Below are positions 24,103 to 32,344 of a stretch of 49,631 nucleotides of DNA, piece after piece. Below the pieces are notes generated by a model that did not search any database, was not told the DNA's origin, and worked only from the letters and a program-made list of their open reading frames with translations. The DNA is from Deltaproteobacteria bacterium (GTDB lineage Bacteria > Bdellovibrionota_C > UBA2361 > J135): the NCBI GenBank assembly GCA_020635175.1, contig JACKAH010000009.1, forward strand, positions 1-49,631, read 5' to 3'. Numbering within the stretch: the first letter of the stretch is position 1; each line of letters opens with the position of its first letter. Made by a program: the position numbers and the translations under genes.

Positions 24103-25140
24103 TCAGGATTCTGGTGGGGGAGCTATCATCTCCTGAAGGACATGAAAATTGCTTTTTACTCCGAGTCCGATAATTGTAGAGCCTGACTCGATTGCTGTTG
24201 ATCCTGATGGATTAAAGTGCATTTTGCCATCTGCTGATATAATTGCAGCAACGATGATATTAGCTCTCTGTCTTATCTCAGATTGTTCTAATGACATTCC
24301 ATTGATGGGAGAGTTGTCAGGAATGCGAATCTCCTCTATTTCTAAATCCACCGAGGTATTAGAGGTCGCAAGATCGATAAAGTCTGTAACGAAAGGTCTT
24401 AGGATTCCATCTGCAATTTTTTGACCTCCAACTCTGTATGGGGCAGTTATTTTATTTGCTCCAGCTTGTAAAAGTCTCTTCTCCCCTGATTCATCCTCTG
24501 CTCGACTAATTACATAAAGCTCTTTGTTTAACTCTCTAGCTGTCAGTACAACATAGAGATTTTGAGCATCTGAGGGGAGCAGGGAGATTAGTCTGCTTGC
24601 AGATTTAATGCCTGCTTCAAGTAGTGCTTCCTCGTGTGTCGCATCGCTTTTAATGACAAGCAGTCCATCGGCCTCTGCTTTTTTAACCGCTTCTTCATTA
24701 TGATCGATTACTACGAGTGTGATGTTTGAACTATCAAGCGCGCCAGCCGCAATTCGGCTTAGCCTTCCGTATCCACAGATGATGGTATGCCCAGATAATG
24801 ACTTAATTTTAGATTTCATGCTCTTTCTCTCGATAATCCAATATATTTGGTTTTCAATAAATATCTTTGCGATAGTAGAAAAGACGAATGTAACAGCTCC
24901 TACACCTAGAATGATAAGGATAATGGCAAAGGCTCTGCCTGCATCTGAGAGGGGATGAATTTCCTGAAAGCCGACAGTGCTAATTGTAATAACTGTCATG
25001 TACAGGGAGTCAAAGATGTTCCAGCCCTCGATTGCTGAAAATCCAAGTGTCCCTATACAAAGTATAGAGCTAATAGCAATTATGCCTGGCAGGATCTCCT
25101 TCGATTCAATTCTACTTTGCTGATGCGAACCGAATAACAT
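24103..25140 (-). CDS. Two-helix potassium channel with TrkA/RCK domains
   Basis: A 345-residue ion channel of the MthK/Kch type. A first transmembrane helix spans about residues 18-38. The pore helix and filter (TVITISTVGFQEIHPLSDAGR) come near residue 55, and a second membrane helix follows (AFAIILIILGVGAVTFVFSTIAKIF). The RCK-N Rossmann domain begins near 115 with HTIICGYGRLSRIAAGAL (GxGxxS), then DSSNITLVVIDHNEE. An RCK-C domain with IPDNSPINGMSLEQSEIRQ closes it. The filter reads TVGFQ instead of TVGYG, a substitution seen in some proteobacterial family members, so selectivity may differ. It is followed by nothing on its strand for 66 bases before glyS. A TPR gene lies 6 bases upstream. 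Confidence 0.87.
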   Translation of the reverse strand: MLFGSHQQSRIESKEILPGIIAISSILCIGTLGFSAIEGWNIFDSLYMTVITISTVGFQEIHPLSDAGRAFAIILIILGVGAVTFVFSTIAKIFIENQIYWIIERKSMKSKIKSLSGHTIICGYGRLSRIAAGALDSSNITLVVIDHNEEAVKKAEADGLLVIKSDATHEEALLEAGIKSASRLISLLPSDAQNLYVVLTARELNKELYVISRAEDESGEKRLLQAGANKITAPYRVGGQKIADGILRPFVTDFIDLATSNTSVDLEIEEIRIPDNSPINGMSLEQSEIRQRANIIVAAIISADGKMHFNPSGSTAIESGSTIIGLGVKSNFHVLQEMIAPPPES

Positions 25141-25146
25141 TGAAAA

Positions 25147-25881
25147 TTAAGATTTATGCTTTTTCAGCTCTTCAATTTTTGTCTTTAAATCTTTGTCAGT
25201 ATTTCCTAATGCAAATGCTTTTTCATAAGCGATTAATGCATCATCAATATTTTTCATCGCTTCATAAGCGCTTCCAAGAGTTAGGTAAGCTTGATCACTG
25301 ACTTCATGTTGTAATGATTTTTTGGCAGCAGCAATTGCCTCTTCTGGCTTATTGTTGGCTAAAAGGATTGAACTATAATTTGCTAATGTTTGGGCATCTT
25401 TTGGGTTCTGCTCAATCGCAGCTTTAAAGAATTCCTCCGCTTTTGGTAAGTTCTTAGTTAGCGAGTAAATCGTAGCAAGTTTAATTGCGAGGTTAGGTTG
25501 CTTTGGATCTAGCTGATAAGCATTTTCATATGACTTACGAGCACCTTTAATGTCTTGGTTAGAGAAATAGGCATCGCCTAATCTTACAAAGAGACCAGCA
25601 TCTGACTTGTGATTCTTCACAACTTTTTCAAGTAGTTCAATCGCTGCCTTTTCTTTTTTATTAGCAACATATGCTCCCGCTAAGTTGTAGATCGCGGTCA
25701 CATTTGCAGAATCAACGTCGATTGCTTGTTTGAGTAGTTTTTCAGCTTTTGCAAAATCGTTCGCCTGTAGCGCAGCAACTCCCTGTTCATTCAATTGTAC
25801 AGATTTCGATTTAGTTTGAGGTGCAGCATAACTGCTAGTAACAAGACATAGTGTAAAAAGAATTGAAACAAAAGCTCTCAT
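25147..25881 (-). CDS. Exported TPR-repeat protein
   Basis: A 244-residue periplasmic protein: signal peptide MRAFVSILFTLCLVTSSYAAP cut around residue 19-20, then about six tandem TPR units (LNEQGVAALQANDFAKAEKLLKQA, AIYNLAGAYVANKKEKAAIELLEK, LFVRLGDAYFSNQDIKGARKSYENAY, and so on) reaching the C-terminus. It should be a protein-interaction scaffold in the periplasm. Six bases separate its stop from the potassium channel gene, so they share a transcript. No secretion-system or cell-wall motif points to a specific partner. Confidence 0.85.
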   Translation of the reverse strand: MRAFVSILFTLCLVTSSYAAPQTKSKSVQLNEQGVAALQANDFAKAEKLLKQAIDVDSANVTAIYNLAGAYVANKKEKAAIELLEKVVKNHKSDAGLFVRLGDAYFSNQDIKGARKSYENAYQLDPKQPNLAIKLATIYSLTKNLPKAEEFFKAAIEQNPKDAQTLANYSSILLANNKPEEAIAAAKKSLQHEVSDQAYLTLGSAYEAMKNIDDALIAYEKAFALGNTDKDLKTKIEELKKHKS

Positions 25882-25918
25882 AAATACTCCACGAATAAAA
25901 CTCTGAGTTAGGTAAAGA

Positions 25919-26776
25919 TTAAGAGAAACTGGTTAAAAGAGCAACAATTAGTAAAAGCAAGGCGCAAATTGTAGTATTTCTTATCTTAACTTTCTCTATG
26001 CTCTCGATAATTTTTTTCTGCTTCATTTTTTCGTCACTGAGCACATTTTGAAACGAGGCAAGCAACTTAGGGCTTAGAAACAAAGGCACTAACATAAGGA
26101 CATAATTTTTGGGAAGTTGTCGTAAGATACTGAGAGAAGCCATTAACATTGGCCCTCCGAGTAGGCAAAGCGTGTAGAGTTTATGAAGATGTTTTACTGT
26201 AAGTTTGTTTGAGTCCTGCAGTAACATCAAGCTGTAGTTTAAGAGAGTTATGCTTGATAGCAAAATTGAGTAGCCAAGACTAATTACAAGTGGTTGCCAA
26301 TCCCAACGCCCGGTTAACACCACAAACGACAGGTATCCGATAAAAAACAGTGGTAGTGTGAGGGTAAGTAAGAAATAGGGGAGTTTCTTTTTAGCACCAG
26401 AGCCTTTATGCAGGCTAAGTAAAGCGACAGAGAGAAGAGTTAGAAACAGAAATTCCTGAGTGAAGGTCTCTTGAATTTTGTGAATTAAGCCTAAAATTAT
26501 TAGGCCCAAAAGAATTAAGGAGATGATAAATCCAAAGTTAACTTTCTTTGATCTAACCTGAGTAATATTTTTACCTTTCGTAGCGTTCTTCTCTAAAGAA
26601 GGCATTAAATAACTTCTCAAGAGTCGCTCGTAGCATAGTGTTAGGGCAAAAAAGGAGAGGAAAATTAGATAACGCTCAATGCTGTGCAGGCTGCTCTCTT
26701 TTGAAAAAGACTGAATTCCAAATAGCGGGGCTAGAAAAAAAGGTGTGCAAAATAATAGATATTCTAGAAGTTTCAA
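25919..26776 (-). CDS. Polytopic membrane protein of unknown function
   Basis: A 285-residue inner-membrane protein with about eight hydrophobic segments (near residues 6-22, 34-50, 80-100, 105-123, 130-152, 160-185, 200-218, 262-283) joined by short basic loops. A central segment, WDWQPLVISLGYSILLSSITLLNYSLMLLQDSNK, faintly recalls UbiA/MenA prenyltransferases, which place Asn and Asp residues after such a helix. The NxxxD and DxxxD metal-binding motifs are missing, so it is either a degenerate relative or unrelated. ubiE lies about 1.5 kb away. It is read with the TPR and channel genes on the same strand, 37 bases upstream of the TPR start. Confidence 0.6.
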   Translation of the reverse strand: MKLLEYLLFCTPFFLAPLFGIQSFSKESSLHSIERYLIFLSFFALTLCYERLLRSYLMPSLEKNATKGKNITQVRSKKVNFGFIISLILLGLIILGLIHKIQETFTQEFLFLTLLSVALLSLHKGSGAKKKLPYFLLTLTLPLFFIGYLSFVVLTGRWDWQPLVISLGYSILLSSITLLNYSLMLLQDSNKLTVKHLHKLYTLCLLGGPMLMASLSILRQLPKNYVLMLVPLFLSPKLLASFQNVLSDEKMKQKKIIESIEKVKIRNTTICALLLLIVALLTSFS

Positions 26777-26983
26777 TAGGTTATCCCTAGTCTCATTTCT
26801 AAACCCAAGCTCAAAAAAAGCCGATATATCAATAAGGCGGTTAGTTCAAATATGCCTACAGTGGCATCGAGTTGTAAAAGGTTTTTTTACGCTTTTCTAA
26901 ATTATCCTCGGGGTTTGTGTGTTGTTGGTTGTCGCCTGGATTTTGGGTGAGTTTGTCTGTTGCAATGAGTTTTGAAGTTTATA

Positions 26984-27275
26984 GGACTCATTGGAGCAGA
27001 CTCTGAAGACTTTGACGTTGGTTATAACGAAGAGGTTATTGCAGGGGTTATATATAGGTATTTTGTCGGAGTGTGAGTAAGTGCTCGGTCGGTGTCCTAG
27101 CCAAAGTTTATTTCTCTTAGTGAACTTTGTCTAGGATGCCTCCGTAGCCGGTTAGTTCACCATTTTGACTGGTTCATTGTTTCGGTTTCCTTGCGCTTCA
27201 TGTCATTTAGAGTCTCTCCTACTGAGAGTGTTTAGATCCAAGAAAGAGAAAGTTCAGCGAGGCTTTCTCTTTTTT
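26984..27275 (+). ncRNA. ssrS: Probable 6S RNA (ssrS-like)
   Basis: A gene-free stretch on the plus strand folds as one long rod. Closing stem: CTCA (26987), GGAG (26993), AGACTCT (26998-27004) against AGAGTCT (27209), CTCC (27216), TGAG (27223). Apical hairpin: GGTGTCCTAG and CAAAGTT at 27091-27108 against AACTTTG and CTAGGATGCC at 27123-27140. Between them, GTGAGTAAGTGCTCGGTC (27073-27090) and TTCACC...TTGA...GGTTCA (27156-27176) resemble, from memory, the conserved GUGAGCAUGCUCGGUC and UUCACCUUGAA..GGUUCA parts of E. coli 6S RNA, and GTGA can pair with TCAC there as expected. At about 250 bases it is longer than the 184 of E. coli. A strong terminator follows. Identity is inference; no covariance search was possible. 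Confidence 0.55.
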
Positions 27276-27278
27276 TTT
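27241..27278 (+). terminator. Intrinsic terminator after the 6S-like RNA
   Basis: AGAGAAAG (27245-27252) pairs with CTTTCTCT (27263-27270) and is followed by eight more T's on the plus strand. On the minus strand the same stem is followed by TTCTT, so it could also serve the lipoprotein gene that ends at 27307. The plus-strand T-run is much the stronger, supporting a plus-strand transcript. Confidence 0.85.
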
Positions 27279-27306
27279 GTTCTATTCTGATTTTCAAATA
27301 CTGAAA

Positions 27307-28173
27307 TTAAAATCGCAGCTCAGAACGACTACAGCCGTTAGCAATTTTAATTGAGGGCTCGCCAGAAGCAGTTTGTACTAAACGCCCTTGGCTATCATAA
27401 AACTCAAGCGTAGCGCTTCCATAAGAGCATCCAGAGAATGGATACCTGATTGTTGCACCGTAGCCGTTACTCGGTCCGCCGTTATCGCCTTTGCTAGAAG
27501 AGGTTGCGCCGCTTATCTTGGCATTTACTCCGTAAGCGTCTACTAAGACTACAAGGTTGCCATCTTTTTCAGATTCTGGCTTCCAGAGAAAATGGCTAAT
27601 AGTTAGAGGAGATATTTCGACTTCAACGTCAATTCCTGCGTAGCATCCAGCAAGTTGATCGCCGCCGCAGCTGCCAGACTCAGGAAGTGCAGCTCCATTT
27701 GCTATAAGCGCTTCATTGACGGATTTCATGTCACTGCTAAAGATTTGTCCAACTACTCCAGCACCACCACCAGGAAGAGTTGTTTCACAACCAGCACCTG
27801 CTGATAAGAAAAAACCGTTGAATCCAGCCATCTGCTCAATTAAATTTTTGCCTTTCTGTATCTTGAAAGGTTCAAGTCCTGAAGAGGTAATACCTTGAAG
27901 TTTAACAAGTTGCTCATTTCCTGCTTGTTCTCCCTCAGTGCGAGTAACAATTACTAGATCAGAGCTGATTGCTTCTACTCGTACGGGTTCAGCACTATCG
28001 AACGGAATTGGTTTGAGAAAAGTATTCTCAATTACAATCCCACACTCAGAATTAACGCTAGTTTCAGATTCTGAAAAAGTACTACTTTGATCGCTACTAG
28101 TTGAATCGGATGTTGATTGAGTACAGCCAGATAGTACTAAAAAGATTAGTGATGTTAGGAAAATAACGCGCAT
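27307..28173 (-). CDS. Lipoprotein with C-terminal WKP-SEKDG module
   Basis: I place the start at the ATG at 28173 (288 residues), because AGGAGG is ideally spaced upstream and the peptide then begins MRVIFLTSLIFLVLSGC, a textbook lipoprotein signal. After a Ser/Thr-rich spacer, residues 45-190 form a beta-rich domain with three to four cysteines (ECGIVIEN, GAGCETTLPGGG, GSCGGDQLAGCY). From residue 195 comes FLWKPESEKDGNLVVLVDAY, the same module as in the protein at 17353-18282, ending GCSYGSATLEFYDSQGRLV. The N-terminal domain family is not recognised. It is divergent from ubiE with 75 bases between starts. Confidence 0.78.
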   Translation of the reverse strand: MRVIFLTSLIFLVLSGCTQSTSDSTSSDQSSTFSESETSVNSECGIVIENTFLKPIPFDSAEPVRVEAISSDLVIVTRTEGEQAGNEQLVKLQGITSSGLEPFKIQKGKNLIEQMAGFNGFFLSAGAGCETTLPGGGAGVVGQIFSSDMKSVNEALIANGAALPESGSCGGDQLAGCYAGIDVEVEISPLTISHFLWKPESEKDGNLVVLVDAYGVNAKISGATSSSKGDNGGPSNGYGATIRYPFSGCSYGSATLEFYDSQGRLVQTASGEPSIKIANGCSRSELRF

Positions 28174-28248
28174 AAATATAACCTCCTCGCTCTCTATACT
28201 TATCTGCCTATTTTGGTAAAGTGCTTCAGTCAATTTAGTGAAAACCCG

Positions 28249-28959
28249 ATGTCTCAATTTGTTGAAAATACAGCATATTCTCCGAAGCTTGTCTCTGTCA
28301 GCCAGATGTTTAGCACTATTGCCGGTAGATATGATCTTACGAACACAGTACTAAGCGGAGGTATGCATCATATCTGGAAGCGTAATCTGGTCAAGATGAT
28401 TCCAAAAGATGGCAGCTCAACGATTTTAGATCTTTGCACCGGTACAGGAGATCTGCTTGTTCCGCTTGCAAAAAGATCAGGCACTGTATGCGGAGCAGAT
28501 TTTTGTGTACCGATGCTTGAGCAAGCATCTCCTAAAGTAGATAGACGCACAAATATCTCAATTATTCAGGCAGATGCACATAAATTACCTTTTGAGGATG
28601 GTGCTTTCGATGCCGTGACAGTCTCTTTTGGGGTTAGAAACTTCAAAGATCTTGAGCAGGGTCTCTCAGAGATCTTCAGAATCTTGAAGAAAAATGGTGA
28701 GATAATCATTCTAGAGTTTGGGCAGCCTCAAAATCGATTTTTTAGAGCCTTTTATGATTTTTATTCAGCTTGGATTATGCCTCTGATTGGTGGAATCTTA
28801 ACAGGGAATAAAGAGGCTTATAGATACCTGCCAAGCACATCTAAAAACTTTCCTTGTGGTCAAGAATTTTGCCAAAAGCTTACCCAAATTGGCTTTAAGA
28901 ATCCTAAGTATAAGCTTCAGACTTTTGGAATCGCGTATCTTTATAGTGCAGAAAAATAA
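28249..28959 (+). CDS. ubiE: UbiE/MenG C-methyltransferase for quinone synthesis
   Basis: Start at the ATG at 28249 (MSQFVENT..., 236 residues) rather than the upstream in-frame codon. SAM-dependent methyltransferase: motif I LDLCTGTGDLLVPLAKR near residue 60, post-motif GADFCVPMLEQA, motif II QADAHKLPFEDGAFDAVTVSFGVRNF near 103, and REIL-like IFRILKKNGEIIILEFGQP. The N-terminal FSTIAGRYDLTNTVLSGGMHHIWKRNLV and C-terminal LPSTSKNFPCGQEFCQKL ... IAYLYSA are specific to UbiE/MenG. It methylates demethylmenaquinone and/or the ubiquinone intermediate. Other quinone genes are absent, except the doubtful UbiA-like protein 1.5 kb upstream. Confidence 0.92.
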   Translation: MSQFVENTAYSPKLVSVSQMFSTIAGRYDLTNTVLSGGMHHIWKRNLVKMIPKDGSSTILDLCTGTGDLLVPLAKRSGTVCGADFCVPMLEQASPKVDRRTNISIIQADAHKLPFEDGAFDAVTVSFGVRNFKDLEQGLSEIFRILKKNGEIIILEFGQPQNRFFRAFYDFYSAWIMPLIGGILTGNKEAYRYLPSTSKNFPCGQEFCQKLTQIGFKNPKYKLQTFGIAYLYSAEK

Positions 28960-29061
28960 ATTTCTATGTTACCGCTAAGAAATCTTACCAGATAACGCTT
29001 TTAACAGAGGCACGTTTGACAGAATTGCTGTCATAGATCGAAACACTTAACGAGGAGTAGG

Positions 29062-29691
29062 CTATTCTCCAATTGCACGAGAGAATAGCTCTTTTTGCTC
29101 GCCAGACATCGGCAGGGCAGGGCAGCTCTTTTGAATCTCTCTGATATAACAGTCGAAACATGTGGGGAAGTATTTCTCTTCTGCTCCTAGATCTACGCTA
29201 GGACCTTCTACGGTAGCAATACCATTTACATGTTTAAGATTTGAGATAGCTTTTTTATTGCAAAACGCGCAGGTCGTTTTAATTTCTTCAATTGAGTCTG
29301 ATAGCTCGAGTAGTCTTTTTGATCCTTCAAATAGGTCAGATCTGAAATCAGCTCTTAGTCCATAGCATATAACAGGAATGTTCAAATCAATGGTGATACG
29401 TCTGAATTGCTCGATTACGTATGCGCTGATAAACTGTGCTTCATCAACAAGAATACAGTTGACTCCCTGAAGTAGATTACTTTCAATCTTTGAGTTCTCA
29501 CTTACTAGAAGATCGGCCTTCTGTTCCAGTCCAGCACGAGAAATTATACTTGTTGTGCTAAAACGATTATCGATACGTGGTTTGATTAGCAGAACTTTTT
29601 TGCCTTGCTGCTTATAGTTGTGAGCCACCGCTAATAAGTTTAACGTCTTAGCGCTACCAACAGTTCCGTAACGAAAATAGAGTTTTGCCAT
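29062..29691 (-). CDS. tdk: Thymidine kinase
   Basis: Start at the ATG at 29691 (MAKLYFRYGTVGSAKT..., 209 residues); a longer frame upstream to 29751 adds a non-conserved peptide. Type II thymidine kinase: P-loop YGTVGSAKT near residue 12 (Ala where most families have Gly before Lys), DEAQFI as Walker B near residue 80, lasso-type ICYGLRADFRSDLFEGSKRLLELSD, and structural zinc cysteines CAFCNKKA and CFDCY. It phosphorylates salvaged thymidine with ATP. It converges with ubiE over about 100 bases that include a small GACAG/CTGTC hairpin near 29019-29033. Confidence 0.9.
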   Translation of the reverse strand: MAKLYFRYGTVGSAKTLNLLAVAHNYKQQGKKVLLIKPRIDNRFSTTSIISRAGLEQKADLLVSENSKIESNLLQGVNCILVDEAQFISAYVIEQFRRITIDLNIPVICYGLRADFRSDLFEGSKRLLELSDSIEEIKTTCAFCNKKAISNLKHVNGIATVEGPSVDLGAEEKYFPTCFDCYIREIQKSCPALPMSGEQKELFSRAIGE

Positions 29692-29894
29692 GGTCGAGCA
29701 GACTATCCTATTTTTAAACCTAAATCTAGTTTGGACTTCTAAATGAATCAAATTTTATTCTAAGCATTCAAGATTTTTATGAAGCTAGATCATCAAAAAG
29801 AGTAGTGGAAACGCACTAGACGACACTGTTCAGATAGGTTATCGTTCCGCTTTCAAAAATACCACTTTAAGATTTAAGTAACATTTCTTTTCCT

Positions 29895-31241
29895 ATGTTT
29901 GAAGGATCGTCAACAGGAGATTCAAAGCTACAGCAGCAAAAATCTAAATTCTCATACCGTAAAGAAGATTACAAAATTACCTGGGACGAATTTTTGATAG
30001 AGACTAGTGAAGAAGAGAGAAGAATAATCTCCTTTGGTATTAGCTCAGTAGTTTCAGATTCAATCATAGAAGGCCGTCCAGTTTTTCTCGAGGGATTTGG
30101 CGTTCTATATCATAAAGATCAGATCTGCGAAAAAGTAGATTCTATTCAAAAAGAATTTGAGCTTTATTCTGAAGATACTCGAACAATTCAATTTGAACGT
30201 TGTAGTGATCTAGTCTCCTACCAACGAGAAAAATATAAAGGCATAATAGAGCTTTCTGATTTGGCAGTTCTCGTTAGGGAGAAGATCTCATTTTTTGTTG
30301 ATTGGAATGAGCGGATTGTACAGAGATATATTCGAGGTTTTATTCAGTTAATCAAATACGAAGCCATTCAGTTTGGAATTTCACGGCGCTTATCTCAGAT
30401 AGGTGTCTTTTATGCTTTGCACAACCGTCAGGGACAGGAGTTTTTTGATTGGTATTCTGGTGCAGACATTTTCCTAATCTCGCATTTTTCACACTGCATT
30501 AGCTCTAAGAAAGTTGGTCGCTTTGTCAGGCCTGTTTTTGTAAACGCATGGGAGCCTTTTGAGGCTTGTTGTGGGAAAGCAATCGCAATGCTCTCGATTG
30601 ATTTGGTAAGAGAGTTAAATGAGCTTGGCTATGATCAGTCTGCTTTGAATGCAAACTTAGCACCTGCTGAGAGAATGATGCTTGTTTCAGTTTTTCAAGC
30701 CGAATCAAAGAATCCGAATAAACGAAAGTTGATCTTTGTAACTGATGGTTTGAGACAACTTGGTATCGATATGTCTGAAGTGGGCACTGAATTGATCTTG
30801 CAAATTGAAGTACCACTTGATGGTTCAAATGAAGGAAATGAGCTTTCGATGATATGCTCAAGGCCTCTTGTTCTCTCCTGGGTTCTCTTGCAAGGCGCAA
30901 AAAATAAGACGCTTTGGTCAGGAGCTGGACTCTCTGCTTCCGTCCCGCTTTTTAAGGATTGTACAAATCAATTACTCAATACAGTTTTTATTACTCCATT
31001 TACCCTAATCGATGGGGTACAGTTTGCAACCCAAGGTAAATTTCGTTATTGGAACATTACTGCCTTAACTGAAAATGAATCAGATATTGTCCCTATAGTT
31101 TCTCCAAAAGATATGCTCGAGATCTTAAAAACAAGAAATCTTGATCAGGTAGTAAGACTTGAGCGTTCCTGTCTCTTAGCAAAATCTGGTGTGATGATGC
31201 GACCCCAGCATAGTTTAGCCGCGGTGCATACTGTGCTCTAA
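29895..31241 (+). CDS. Two-domain unknown: HU-like N-terminus and SUFU-like C-terminus
   Basis: A 448-residue cytoplasmic protein. Residues 25-105 (ERRIISFGISSVVSDSIIEGRPVFLEGFGVLYHKDQ) resemble the HU/IHF-like CCDC81 type: a helix pair then the V-L-x-G-F-G strand turn. Residues 130-230 are helical with a Cys/Trp-rich patch (WEPFEACCGKAIAML). The C-terminal half resembles the suppressor-of-fused (SUFU) fold: IFVTDGLRQLGIDMSEVGTELILQIEV, LVLSWVLLQGA, SGAGLSASVPL, NTVFITPFTLIDG, GKFRYWNITALTENE. SUFU proteins in bacteria often serve as immunity or interaction domains near toxins; none is visible here. It is isolated, with 143 bases to the divergent tdk start upstream and 95 to the next gene. 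Confidence 0.6.
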   Translation: MFEGSSTGDSKLQQQKSKFSYRKEDYKITWDEFLIETSEEERRIISFGISSVVSDSIIEGRPVFLEGFGVLYHKDQICEKVDSIQKEFELYSEDTRTIQFERCSDLVSYQREKYKGIIELSDLAVLVREKISFFVDWNERIVQRYIRGFIQLIKYEAIQFGISRRLSQIGVFYALHNRQGQEFFDWYSGADIFLISHFSHCISSKKVGRFVRPVFVNAWEPFEACCGKAIAMLSIDLVRELNELGYDQSALNANLAPAERMMLVSVFQAESKNPNKRKLIFVTDGLRQLGIDMSEVGTELILQIEVPLDGSNEGNELSMICSRPLVLSWVLLQGAKNKTLWSGAGLSASVPLFKDCTNQLLNTVFITPFTLIDGVQFATQGKFRYWNITALTENESDIVPIVSPKDMLEILKTRNLDQVVRLERSCLLAKSGVMMRPQHSLAAVHTVL

Positions 31242-31336
31242 GCACTGAAGATATGCCTCGCAATTTTGGAAGGGTTGTTTTACCAATGTGATTGGGCTAT
31301 CTTTTCTAACGCTACGATATTACTGAGATAATAATT

Positions 31337-32341
31337 ATGAGTTCAATTTTAGCAAAGAAAAGCTTTCACATACTTCTAGGGTGGGTCGTTAGCGTTGTTC
31401 TGCTTTACTGGGTTTTCTCGCAGCTCGAATGGGGAGTCTTGGTGAGTGAACTTAAGAACATGAATCTAGTTGTTCTAATTCCACTTACTCTAATCTTTGT
31501 TCTTCATCTATTTCTTAGAGCATATAGATGGCGCTTTCTTCTGCCAGATGGAGACAAGGTTTCTATTAGAGTTTTGTTTGACTCCTTGATGATCGGTAAT
31601 TTTGCTACCTTTGTTTTGCCACTTAGGGCTGGTGAATTTATACGTCCTTTAATGTTGATAAAGGAGTCAAAGCACTCTTATGCAACTGCATTTTCATCAG
31701 TTGTTATTGAAAGATTTTTTGATCTCTCAGTTGTTCTTATTTTATTTGCATTTATGACCTTCTATGTCCCAGGTTTGCCTGAATGGGCTACTCAAGGGGC
31801 TTATGCTTTGACACTTCTAGCTTCAGGGATCTTAGTTTTTGTAATTTTAGGCATCTTGCTGCCGAAGACCTTATTGCGAGTTAGTGGGTTTTTCTTAAAA
31901 CCAATCCCTGAAAAAATTCGCCAAAAAATCCTAGATTTGATTGAGAATTTCCTAGCTGGAGCTAAGGTTTTACACAATCTTAAGAATTTAAGTATGACAG
32001 TCTTATTATCAGGTTTAGTTTGGTTAACCTGCTATTTTCAGTTTCAAATTGGAATTTCTCTGTTTGAGATAGAGCCGTCTTATTGGCTCGGGCTCAGCAT
32101 CGTTGTTGTGTTAGCTTTAGCAGTTGCTGCACCTAGTGCTCCTGGCTTTATTGGAGTGTTTCAAACTGCATGTATTGCCGCGATGGCTATTTTTGGTATT
32201 CCAAAAGAGCAGGCGCTTGCATATTCCTTAGTCATGCATGCACACCAATATTTAATAATATGCCTTTATGGGATTTATGCTTTAAGTCGTAAGCATTTAA
32301 CTTTGGCTAAGCTTCAAAAAGAACCGGTTCCGCAGGCGTGA
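31337..32341 (+). CDS. LPG synthetase transmembrane (YbhN/AglD, UPF0104) family protein
   Basis: A 334-residue membrane protein with eight or so hydrophobic segments. Family motifs are visible: LRAYRWRFLLPDG in the first loop, NFATFVLPLRAGEFIRPLMLIKESKHSYATAFSSVVIERFFDLSVVL (the Gly-Glu-x-x-Arg region), and the late ALAVAAPSAPGFIGVFQTACIAAMAIFGIPKEQALAYSLVMHAHQYLI. These match the UPF0104/lysylphosphatidylglycerol-synthetase TM family (MprF N-domain, YbhN, AglD), proposed lipid flippases. The substrate is unknown; no adjacent synthetase domain is present. It converges on the sigma-region-4 gene with 3 bases between stops. Confidence 0.82.
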   Translation: MSSILAKKSFHILLGWVVSVVLLYWVFSQLEWGVLVSELKNMNLVVLIPLTLIFVLHLFLRAYRWRFLLPDGDKVSIRVLFDSLMIGNFATFVLPLRAGEFIRPLMLIKESKHSYATAFSSVVIERFFDLSVVLILFAFMTFYVPGLPEWATQGAYALTLLASGILVFVILGILLPKTLLRVSGFFLKPIPEKIRQKILDLIENFLAGAKVLHNLKNLSMTVLLSGLVWLTCYFQFQIGISLFEIEPSYWLGLSIVVVLALAVAAPSAPGFIGVFQTACIAAMAIFGIPKEQALAYSLVMHAHQYLIICLYGIYALSRKHLTLAKLQKEPVPQA

Positions 32342-32344
32342 GTC

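Noticed and set aside
24970..25000. Potassium-channel filter TVGFQ as a possible broken pore
   Set aside because: Similar substitutions appear in related proteobacterial channels, and the rest of the protein is intact.
26838..26875. tRNA-like T arm around GGTTAGTTCAAAT
   Set aside because: No acceptor, D or anticodon stems can be built around it.
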